Of a DNA stretch of 38,728 nt, positions 15,215 through 21,654 are shown piece after piece. Numbering within the stretch: the first letter of the stretch is position 1; each line of letters opens with the position of its first letter. The DNA lies in the NCBI GenBank assembly GCA_028287285.1, contig JAQBPY010000387.1, forward strand, positions 1 to 38,728, given 5' to 3'. The translations under genes and the position numbers were made by a program. A model generated the notes under the pieces. It saw only the letters and a list, made by a program, of their open reading frames with translations, made no database searches and was not told the DNA's origin. Source of the stretch: Gemmatimonadota bacterium (GTDB lineage: Bacteria; Gemmatimonadota; Gemmatimonadetes; Gemmatimonadales; Gemmatimonadaceae).

Positions 15215-16321
15215 ATGCGTATCAACACGAACGTCAGCGCACTGACCGCGGCAAACAACCTGTCCCGCGTCCAGGAAGCCACCAGCGACTCGATGGCCAA
15301 GCTGTCTTCCGGCCTTCGCATCAACAGGTCTGGTGACGACGCCGCAGGACTCGGCATCGCGAACAAGCTGCACGCGGACACCCGCGCGCTGACGCAGGCC
15401 TCGCGCAACGCGGAGCAGGCGAATTCGCTGCTCCAGATCGCCGACGGTGCCACCGCGACGATCCAGAAGATGCTCGAGCGCATCAAGGAGCTCGCCACGC
15501 AGTCCGCCTCCGACAACACCGATGGTGATGCGAGCAGCGGCGGTCGCAAGGCCATCCAGGCGGAATTCACGTCCCTCACGGCGGAAATCTCCCGGACGGT
15601 CGCGACCACGAAGTTCCAGGGCAAGACGCTGATCGACGGCAACTTCGGCGCGACGGTCTCCGGCACGGCCGTTTCCACAGCAGCAGGCGCCTACGCCGTG
15701 AAGAGCAGCGGCGCAGCGGCGGCTACGTACACGATCACGTCGGGCTCGGGCAACATCAGCATCACCGACGGCACCACGACGCAGCAGCTCACGTTGACGG
15801 CCGGCGCCAAGCAGACGCTGAACTTCGACAAGCTCGGTATCTCGATCGACACCGATACCAGCGTCACGGCCACGTCGCTCAACTCCAAGACGGTCATCGT
15901 CACGGCCGGCTCCAGCGGCGGCTCGTTCATGGTCGGCTCCAGCGGCGCGTACACCGGCAATGACAACATCACGCTGAGCAAGCTCGACCTCACGCTGTCC
16001 ACCCTCGGCATCTCCAGTGATTCACTCGCCACGGCAGCCGGCGCGAAGACCGCCCTCACGAACATCGATTCCGCCCTCGCTGTCGTCGCTTCCGTCCAGG
16101 GTGACATCGGCGCTGCGCAGAACCGCATCGGCTACGCGCAGGACAATCTCAAGACCTCGATCCAGAACTACTCCGCAGTCGAGTCGGTCATCCGTGACGT
16201 CGACATGGCTGACGAGATGACCAAGTTCACCAAGAACAACATCCTCGCGCAGGCCGGCACGGCGATGCTCGCCCAGGCGAACCAGGCAGGCCAGGGTGTG
16301 CTGACGCTGCTCCGCGGATAA
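15215..16321 (+). CDS. fliC: Flagellin
   Basis: 368 residues. The canonical N-terminal D0/D1 region is MRINTNVSALTAANNLSRVQ, SMAKLSSGLRINRSGDDAAGLGIANKL, and the IQKMLERIKELATQSA helix that corresponds to the TLR5-recognised stretch in other flagellins. The C-terminal region is also canonical: GDIGAAQNRIGYAQDNLKTSIQNYSAVESVIRD, then VDMADEMTKFTKNNILAQAGTAML and the terminal LLRG. The central variable domain (about 150-300) is short and Ser/Thr/Gly rich. The start has GGAGGA 8 bases upstream. A strong hairpin follows the stop. Transcription by a sigma-28-type promoter and translational control by CsrA/FliW are both suggested by the leader. Confidence 0.98.
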   Translation: MRINTNVSALTAANNLSRVQEATSDSMAKLSSGLRINRSGDDAAGLGIANKLHADTRALTQASRNAEQANSLLQIADGATATIQKMLERIKELATQSASDNTDGDASSGGRKAIQAEFTSLTAEISRTVATTKFQGKTLIDGNFGATVSGTAVSTAAGAYAVKSSGAAAATYTITSGSGNISITDGTTTQQLTLTAGAKQTLNFDKLGISIDTDTSVTATSLNSKTVIVTAGSSGGSFMVGSSGAYTGNDNITLSKLDLTLSTLGISSDSLATAAGAKTALTNIDSALAVVASVQGDIGAAQNRIGYAQDNLKTSIQNYSAVESVIRDVDMADEMTKFTKNNILAQAGTAMLAQANQAGQGVLTLLRG

Positions 16322-16338
16322 CCACCGCGCGCAGCACC

Positions 16339-16380
16339 ATGACGGCCCCGGGATGGCTACAGCCATCCCGGGGCCGTCAT
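16339..16380 (+). terminator. Strong hairpin after flagellin gene
   Basis: A perfect 20-bp inverted repeat (16339-16358 with 16361-16380) with a 2-base centre, starting 18 bases after the flagellin stop. No T-run follows, so it may end transcription together with other factors or protect the 3' end of the abundant flagellin mRNA. It isolates fliC from the fliD promoter just downstream. Confidence 0.8.
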
Positions 16381-16408
16381 GCGTTACGAGCCAGACGTGA
16401 GAAACTGC

Positions 16409-16436
16409 TAAAGTTCCCAGCGCAGGGTGCCGATAC
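16409..16436 (+). promoter_or_regulatory. Sigma-28 (FliA)-type promoter of fliD
   Basis: TAAAGTT at 16409-16415 and GCCGATAC at 16429-16436, with a 12-base spacer. The -10 box is nearly the full FliA consensus. Predicted start is about 16443, around 28 bases before the fliD ATG. Confidence 0.8.
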
Positions 16437-16470
16437 CAATCAACGACCACTTTCATGATTGGTGAACTGG

Positions 16471-19161
16471 ATGGCGTCGGTATCCTCGGTACAGGGAATT
16501 GTCAGCGGGATCAAGTGGCAGGACATCGTGGACCAGCTCGCGACCATCAACAGCACCCGAGACCTGGATCCGATCACCGCCCGGATCACCGCCAACCAGA
16601 CAAAATCCGCCGCCTGGGCCAACTACCGCACCCTCGCGCAGAATCTCAGCGACGCCGCCAAGGGACTCAAGGACGGCACCGCCCTCACCACACTGCAGGT
16701 TTCGGGCGGCACCAGTCCCTCCAGCGGACGCTCGCTCTTTTCCGCCACCGCAAGCGCCAACGCCACGCCGGGTTCCTACCAGGTCGAAGTACTCGGCCTG
16801 GCGCAGGCTGAAAAACTGAGCGGAAGCGCCGTCGCGTCCACGACGGCCGCCCTCGGTTTTTCGGGTGACGTCGCCGTCAACGGCCGCAAGATCAGCATCG
16901 CCGTCACCGACTCCCTCTCCACCATTCGCGATGCGCTCAACGCCGCGAACCTTGGCACGAATGCAACGGGCGTAACGGCCACGATTCTCTCCACGGCCAC
17001 TGGCGCAAGCCGGCTCGTACTTACGAGCGATACGTTGGGCGCGCGCGGCGTGCAGCTCGTCGACAGCGCCGCATCCAACGGCGTACTGCAGCAGCTCGGC
17101 TTGCTCGACGGAAGCTACGAGATCCCGACGGACTCGAGCGGATCCAGTATCAGCGGCACGTTCAGCGCCGCTGATACGAGCATCGCCAGCACGCTCGGCC
17201 TTTCTGCGCCGGCCGCGACGACCATAAGGGTTGGCAATCTCTCCATTGCCGTGGACCTCGGCACGGACTCTCTCGCGGACATCGCGACGCGCATCCAGAC
17301 GGCAGGGATCGGGGCGCGCGTCACGTCCACGAACGGCGTATCACAGCTCGTCATCGACGCGAACATCTCCGCGGCGCCGAGTCCCGATGATGCCTCCGTG
17401 TCCGATGCAAACAGTCTTCGCGCGCTCCAACTCCTGGGCTTTGCGCACGGTGGCAAGAGCGCCGTGTCTCAACAGTATGCGAGCGGCGCGCTGCTCGATG
17501 CCGGCAGCGCACCGGCCACGGCCGCGACGCTCCTGTCCGACGTGAACGCAAACGGCACAAACGCAAACATCCAGGCAGGCGACACGGTATCCGTGACCGG
17601 AAGAAGGGGCGACGGAACGGCCGTCTCACTCTCCTATGTTGTTGGCGCAGGTGCAACACTCAACGATCTCCTCACCCGGATCAACGGCGCAGGCGGATTC
17701 GGCAGTGGAACGCGCACGGCGACGGCAACCATCGGCGCCGACGGCGCGATTCATCTCACCGATAGTGCCGGCGGCGACTCACAGCTGAGCATCTCGCTCG
17801 GTGTCGCCAAGAGCGTCGCAAACGGCGGCGGCGCAACGGGCCTCGGTGCTTTCCATGCGGAGACAGTTGGCCGTCTGCGCGAAGTGGTGGCGGGCAGCGA
17901 CGCGCAGTTGCGCGTGGACGGCGTGCTGCTCACGAGAACGAGCAACACCATCAGCAACGCCATCGACGGCGTAACGCTCCGGTTGCAGCAATCCGAAGTC
18001 GGCACCAGCGCCGCGCTGGCCGTGTCTCGCGACACCAGCTCCGCCGTCGCGAGCGCCGGTGTCTTTGCCAAGGCATACAACGACCTCATCGCCTACGTGG
18101 GCAGTGCAACGGCGGCAGGAGGAGACCTCGCGAACAACGGCTCCCTGCGCTCTTCCGCTCATGCGCTGACACAGGCACTTCTTACGGATGTCACGGGCGC
18201 ATCGCTTACGCGGCCCGTGCTCGCCGGCATTTCCCTCGACAAGACCGGCGTGCTCAAGGTCGATTCTGCTGCACTTACAGCGGCCCTCAAGGCGAACGCT
18301 AACAGCGTACGAGACCTGTTTGCGCTTGGCGGGTCGGTGACCGGCTCCTCGCTCGAGTACATCGGTGCCGGCGACCTGACGCAGGCGGGTACCTACAGCG
18401 TCAACATTACTGCCATTGCCACGAAGCCATCGGTCGCAGGCACAGGGGCAACATGGCCCTTCAACGACGGCGGCGTTGCCCGCACACTCACGTTGGGTGA
18501 CGGATCGTCCGCCAGGAGCGGCAGCATCTCGCTCGCCACCGGTGATGATGCAACGACGATCGCATCAAAGTTGAATGCGATGTTCACCACGAAGGGCATG
18601 CTGATGTCCGCAAGCGTGGTGTCTGGACTGCTCACCATCGGCGGCACACAGTACGGCAGCGCCAGCACGTTTTCAGTGGCCTATGGGGCGGGTGACACCA
18701 CCTCCGCGGCGCAACTCGGCATTGCCGCCGGCTCGTTCGCCGGCAGCGATGTGCAGGGCACGATTGACGGAGTTGCCGCGATAGGGTCGGGCCAGCTGCT
18801 CACCTCCGCTCCGGCGACACCGACCGAAGGGTTGGCCGTTCGCTATTTCGGATCAACTCCAGGTGTAGTTGGTTCGGCGAAAGTCATCGTGGGCACGGGC
18901 GCACTCGTCTCACGCCTCGCCTCCTTCATCACGAGCGGCGGAGATGGTCTCGTCGATTCCATCACCACGGCACTCGATATCGCGACGACGAAGCTGCAGC
19001 AGCGCAGTGCCGACGTGAGCGCGCGTCTGGCGCGGCAGAAGGACACGATGCTCGCGCAATTCCAGGCGATGGAAACAGCCATCGGCAAGCTGCAGGCGCA
19101 AGGCTCGCAGATCTCGAGCATGATTGCCGCACTCACGGCGTCGCAGTCGACGTCCAACTGA
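16471..19161 (+). CDS. fliD: Flagellar filament cap protein FliD (unusually long)
   Basis: About 896 residues; FliD is usually 400-700. The N-terminal D0/D1 part is clear: SSVQGIVSGIKWQDIVDQLATI, the following helix with TANQTKSAAWANYRTL, and the domain entry SYQVEVLGLAQAEKLSG. The C-terminal FliD signature is present: LVSRLASFITSGGDGLVDSIT, then a coiled coil TKLQQRSADVSARLARQKDTMLAQF ending in an MIAALTASQ tail. The middle (about residues 230-780) is enlarged, with repeated beta-rich Ser/Thr/Gly/Ala modules. These include two segments resembling the SLADIATRIQTAGIGARV flagellin-hook-IN-like motif. FliD caps the filament and guides flagellin folding; extra domains would be surface exposed. 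ATG 16471 is chosen over TTG 16459; neither has a clear Shine-Dalgarno. Confidence 0.93.
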   Translation: MASVSSVQGIVSGIKWQDIVDQLATINSTRDLDPITARITANQTKSAAWANYRTLAQNLSDAAKGLKDGTALTTLQVSGGTSPSSGRSLFSATASANATPGSYQVEVLGLAQAEKLSGSAVASTTAALGFSGDVAVNGRKISIAVTDSLSTIRDALNAANLGTNATGVTATILSTATGASRLVLTSDTLGARGVQLVDSAASNGVLQQLGLLDGSYEIPTDSSGSSISGTFSAADTSIASTLGLSAPAATTIRVGNLSIAVDLGTDSLADIATRIQTAGIGARVTSTNGVSQLVIDANISAAPSPDDASVSDANSLRALQLLGFAHGGKSAVSQQYASGALLDAGSAPATAATLLSDVNANGTNANIQAGDTVSVTGRRGDGTAVSLSYVVGAGATLNDLLTRINGAGGFGSGTRTATATIGADGAIHLTDSAGGDSQLSISLGVAKSVANGGGATGLGAFHAETVGRLREVVAGSDAQLRVDGVLLTRTSNTISNAIDGVTLRLQQSEVGTSAALAVSRDTSSAVASAGVFAKAYNDLIAYVGSATAAGGDLANNGSLRSSAHALTQALLTDVTGASLTRPVLAGISLDKTGVLKVDSAALTAALKANANSVRDLFALGGSVTGSSLEYIGAGDLTQAGTYSVNITAIATKPSVAGTGATWPFNDGGVARTLTLGDGSSARSGSISLATGDDATTIASKLNAMFTTKGMLMSASVVSGLLTIGGTQYGSASTFSVAYGAGDTTSAAQLGIAAGSFAGSDVQGTIDGVAAIGSGQLLTSAPATPTEGLAVRYFGSTPGVVGSAKVIVGTGALVSRLASFITSGGDGLVDSITTALDIATTKLQQRSADVSARLARQKDTMLAQFQAMETAIGKLQAQGSQISSMIAALTASQSTSN

Positions 19162-19235
19162 TGACCTGCTCAAGAGTACGGGCTAACGGGTCGATGATTA
19201 CGGTGAGCAGGAAATCATCCTCAACGCCCGTGATC

Positions 19236-19625
19236 ATGAGCTACGCCGACGCATCCTCCGCGTACCGCCAGATGGAAGTCTTCTCGGCTTCTCCGGGGCA
19301 GCTGGTCGTGATGGTGTACGACTACCTCCTCGTGCAACTCAAGCGTGCAGACATCGCCCTCGAGACCAGGGACATCGAGCTTCGCGCGGTGGCACTCAGC
19401 CGCGCCAATGCCGCCATCACCGAATTGGTGAGCGGTCTCGATCTCGAACGGGGCGGGCCGCTCAGCAAGCAGTTGAGCAGCCTGTACTCCTTTTTCCTGG
19501 GCGAGCTGATCGACATCGGCCGCTACTCGGATCGCCAGCGCCTCGCACGGATCAGTGTGCAGGTGGGCGAGTTGCGCACGGCATTCGCGGCGATTTCGTC
19601 TCGCCCCGCCGCGAGCGCCGCATGA
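19236..19625 (+). CDS. fliS: Flagellin export chaperone FliS
   Basis: 129 residues from the ATG that matches the family start. The N-terminus shows the FliS motif AYRQMEVFSASPGQLVVMVYDYLLVQL. The helical bundle follows, with DLERGGPLSKQLSSLYSFFLGELIDIGRYSD and a C-terminal helix. FliS binds the C-terminal D0 of flagellin in the cytoplasm and prevents early polymerisation. An earlier ATG at 19161 overlaps the fliD stop (TGATG) and would add 25 residues; it has coupling in its favour but no homology-like sequence. No Shine-Dalgarno is clear at either ATG. The 3' end overlaps the next gene by 4 bases. Confidence 0.92.
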   Translation: MSYADASSAYRQMEVFSASPGQLVVMVYDYLLVQLKRADIALETRDIELRAVALSRANAAITELVSGLDLERGGPLSKQLSSLYSFFLGELIDIGRYSDRQRLARISVQVGELRTAFAAISSRPAASAA

Positions 19626-20068
19626 GCTCCGCCATTCTCGCGCACACGGCAAGCGTGCCCGAAGCGCCTTTCTCACTCGACGTATCCGCCCTCGCCCTGC
19701 TCGACCGGCTCGTGCTCGACACACGCTCGGCAAGCGATGCGGCCATCCAGGGAGACATCGACAGCCTGCAAGGCCTGCTCGATGCCCGCGACGCGATGCT
19801 TGCGTCACTTGGCGAAATCGCCGCGATTCTCGCGAACCGGAATGGGCCGTTCAACGCACGGGCATCCGTGGCCGAGGCTACACGGTTGGAGCTGATCGCA
19901 CAGGCGAATGAGCTGCAACGCGCGAACGTGAAATTGATGCAGGCGGTGAGCCGCGAGTCGGCCCGCCTGGCGGCATCGATCGCAACGCTGGACCGCGGCG
20001 ACACCATTGAATTCGCATACCGCGCAGCCAAGGCCGAGCGCACGGCGAACCTGGATCTCCTGCGCTAG
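19622..20068 (+). CDS. Putative FliT/FlgN-like flagellar chaperone
   Basis: 148 residues, nearly all alpha-helical. The segment ASDAAIQGDIDSLQGLLDARDAMLASLGEI resembles the FliT/FlgN pattern of a helix followed by a length-restricted (L)xxR(D)xML motif. A second long helix pair, ELIAQANELQRANVKLMQAVSRES, follows. In known systems FliT binds FliD and FlgN binds FlgK/FlgL, so a gene after fliD-fliS is the expected location for FliT. It overlaps the fliS stop by 4 bases (ATGA). FliT and FlgN cannot be told apart from sequence alone here. Confidence in the family is moderate, and in the gene itself high. Confidence 0.75.
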   Translation: MSSAILAHTASVPEAPFSLDVSALALLDRLVLDTRSASDAAIQGDIDSLQGLLDARDAMLASLGEIAAILANRNGPFNARASVAEATRLELIAQANELQRANVKLMQAVSRESARLAASIATLDRGDTIEFAYRAAKAERTANLDLLR

Positions 20069-20156
20069 AAATCCACACGTGATGCAACACGTTACATGAA
20101 CCTCGAGCCTGCTTCCGAACATAGACGACTTCCGATCGGCCCACCGCCGACGCCGT

Positions 20157-20555
20157 ATGAGTGACCTGCTGATGTTCCAGTCCGATTCCACCACCCCGCG
20201 CGCTGAACGGAGAGAGGAGTTTTCTCCGGATCTGACCGTGCCAGCGATGTATGAGCGCTTGATCGGCGCTCTTCGTCGTGCTGCCGACGCCTGCTCTGCA
20301 AAAGAGGCTGTCACGCTCAAGAGTGAAATGGAAGCGGCCTCAACAACTGTGTTCGAGTTGCTCGGTACCCTGAATTTCAGGGATGGTGGTGAGCTAACTC
20401 CAAGACTTGCAGCACTTTACGGTTATTTTGCGTCGGAAATCCTCATTTTAGGACATTCTGCCGACAGAGAGTCCCTGGACCGCCTCATCGAGATGGTGGA
20501 CGTCCTGAATGGGCAGTGGACCCGAGAATCGCGACACGCTGTTCCGGCGCACTAA
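20157..20555 (+). CDS. Second, divergent FliS-like protein
   Basis: 132 residues. The C-terminal two thirds follow the FliS helical-bundle pattern: AASTTVFELLGTLNFRDGGE, then LTPRLAALYGYFASEILILGHSADRESL, and a last helix IEMVDVLNGQWTRE with the FliS-type Trp. The N-terminus (about 1-35) differs from FliS next door and lacks the SPGQLV motif. It could chaperone a second flagellin-family substrate or act on the first FliS. It is separated from the fliT-like gene by 88 bases without a recognised promoter. Its stop codon is part of the -35 box of the flgM promoter. Confidence 0.75.
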   Translation: MSDLLMFQSDSTTPRAERREEFSPDLTVPAMYERLIGALRRAADACSAKEAVTLKSEMEAASTTVFELLGTLNFRDGGELTPRLAALYGYFASEILILGHSADRESLDRLIEMVDVLNGQWTRESRHAVPAH

Positions 20556-20579
20556 AGTCCCTTCGGGGCGTGCCGATAC
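20553..20579 (+). promoter_or_regulatory. Sigma-28 (FliA)-type promoter of flgM
   Basis: TAAAGTC at 20553-20559 and GCCGATAC at 20572-20579 with the normal 11-base spacer. The TAA of the -35 box is also the stop codon of the FliS-like gene. Predicted start is about 20586, leaving a very short leader that is mostly the Shine-Dalgarno GGAGGAGGA before the ATG at 20600. Confidence 0.85.
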
Positions 20580-20599
20580 TGTGACGGAGGAGGAACTAC

Positions 20600-20887
20600 A
20601 TGCAGATCAATACCAGAATCTCAGGCTCGTACGGCACCATTGCCGCAGTCGACAAGACCGAATCGCGCCCCGCGGGCGCTGTTCCGGAAACGTCGGCGAT
20701 CGCTGCAACCGACACGGTGCAGATCTCGGACGCCGGGCGCGCACGCGCTGCCGGTGATCGCACGGTGTCGGGTCTCGACCCGGAGCGTGTTGCCCAGATC
20801 CGGAAAAACATCCTGGACGGCGCGTACAATTCGCTCGACGTCGTCGACACGGTCGCTCGTCGTATTCTCGAGAGCGGCGACCTGTAA
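20600..20887 (+). CDS. flgM: Anti-sigma-28 factor FlgM
   Basis: 95 residues, a normal FlgM length. The disordered N-terminal half contains DTVQISDAGRA, the conserved flagellar motif before the sigma-binding part. The C-terminal helices ERVAQIRKNILDGAYNSLDVVDTVARRILE are the classic FlgM signature. FlgM holds FliA inactive until the hook is finished, then is exported. The sigma-28-type promoter just upstream implies the usual feedback in which FliA makes its own inhibitor. The gene follows a GGAGGAGGA ribosome-binding sequence. The CheZ-like gene begins immediately after its stop. Confidence 0.93.
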   Translation: MQINTRISGSYGTIAAVDKTESRPAGAVPETSAIAATDTVQISDAGRARAAGDRTVSGLDPERVAQIRKNILDGAYNSLDVVDTVARRILESGDL

Positions 20888-21175
20888 GTGAAGATGGCTC
20901 CGCGCCCCGCGAATGAGCTGCTCTACGATTCAGAGGCGTCCTACCGCCTCGTGGATCGTGCGCTTGGCGAATTCGGCCCCTTGAATCGCGTCGTGGGCGG
21001 GACCACGGACCCGCTTCACCCCGGTGACGTTCGCGGACTGATTCGCGAAGAGCTCTTCGGGCTCATCGCGCACCTGCACTTCCAGGACATTTCGTCGCAG
21101 CAGCTTGCGTACGCGTCGCACGTGATTTCGGAGATGCAGGAGATCTTCAAGTTGGTGGATGCGGCGGACGGCTGA
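20888..21175 (+). CDS. Small CheZ-like protein (putative phosphatase motif)
   Basis: 95 residues from GTG directly after the flgM stop; ATG 20894 is also possible. Residues about 48-88 form a helix with RGLIREELFGLIAHLHFQDISSQQLAYASH. The QDxxxQ part (D67 and Q71, spacing four) matches the catalytic Asp and Gln pair of CheZ (AQDFQDLTGQ in enteric CheZ). CheZ removes phosphate from CheY-P. The rest of CheZ (long hairpin N-terminus and C-terminal CheY-binding peptide) is not visible, so this is at most a minimal core. Its position at the end of the late flagellar cluster supports a chemotaxis or motor role. The same motif also occurs in some chemotaxis-linked helical proteins that may not be phosphatases. 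Confidence 0.6.
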   Translation: MKMAPRPANELLYDSEASYRLVDRALGEFGPLNRVVGGTTDPLHPGDVRGLIREELFGLIAHLHFQDISSQQLAYASHVISEMQEIFKLVDAADG

Positions 21176-21321
21176 CGGCTGACAGCTCGCTCGCTGGCGC
21201 TCGCTGGACAGGGGACGGCTCGCTCGCTGATAGCACACGGCTGTTGTCCCCTGTCCAGCGAGGCGCGAAGCGCCGATGCGGGCCGTCCCCCCGTCAAGGG
21301 AGCGCCAGCGACCGGCCCGTC
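21176..21321. repeat. GC-rich palindromic repeat, second copy of the 12.0-kb element
   Basis: Made of the same units as 11997-12163 (GCTCGCTGGCGCTCGCT, GGACAGGGGACGG and inverse). The 38-base segment 21284-21321 matches 12096-12133 at 36 of 38 positions. It follows the last gene of the flagellar island and could terminate its transcription. Confidence 0.7.
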
Positions 21322-21345
21322 TCCGAAACATTATGAAGCCCGCGC

Positions 21346-21383
21346 ACGTTATGAACCCATAACGTAGGCGCAATTGATTGCGC
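21346..21383 (+). promoter_or_regulatory. Two adjacent perfect inverted repeats before a membrane protein gene
   Basis: Inverted repeat 1 is ACGTTATG, four bases, CATAACGT (21346-21365). Repeat 2 is GCGCAAT, two bases, ATTGCGC (21368-21383). They lie 17-35 bases before the ATG at 21400 and overlap the expected promoter zone. Each could be an operator or the start of a hairpin leader. No known regulator motif was recognised. Confidence 0.5.
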
Positions 21384-21399
21384 TGGAGAAGATCCGACA

Positions 21400-21654
21400 A
21401 TGGGTGCCATCATCATCGAGGGAGTGCTGTTCGTCGCGCTGGTCGCGACGGGGGGCACTCTTCTTTTTTGGCTGTTCATCACCTTCACACCAGCAGGCGT
21501 CCGACTCCGTCAGACGCAGAACAGGAAACGCATCGAGCGCAGGGCCGAGCTGGTGTGCCCCATCCATGGCCTGCGCACAGAAGACCAACTGGTACGCCTC
21601 GCGAACGGAGAGCGAGCGTGCCCCGACTGTTACAAGGAGACGTTCCATGGCTAG
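21400..21654 (+). CDS. Small membrane protein with zinc-ribbon-like C-terminus
   Basis: 84 residues. Residues 3-30 form one hydrophobic segment (IIIEGVLFVALVATGGTLLFWLF). The cytoplasmic or exposed tail carries basic residues (QNRKRIERR), then CPIHG and CPDCY pairs separated by about 20 residues, a possible zinc-binding pair. It has a GGAGAA ribosome-binding site and overlaps the next gene (SPFH family) by 8 bases, so the two should be co-translated. No family name recognised; a role linked to the SPFH protein is inferred from the overlap only. Confidence 0.75.
   Translation: MGAIIIEGVLFVALVATGGTLLFWLFITFTPAGVRLRQTQNRKRIERRAELVCPIHGLRTEDQLVRLANGERACPDCYKETFHG

Noticed and set aside
14617..15678. 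Minus-strand frame of 353 residues over fliW and flagellin
   Set aside because: Antisense to two clear genes and their promoter; no protein-like motifs.
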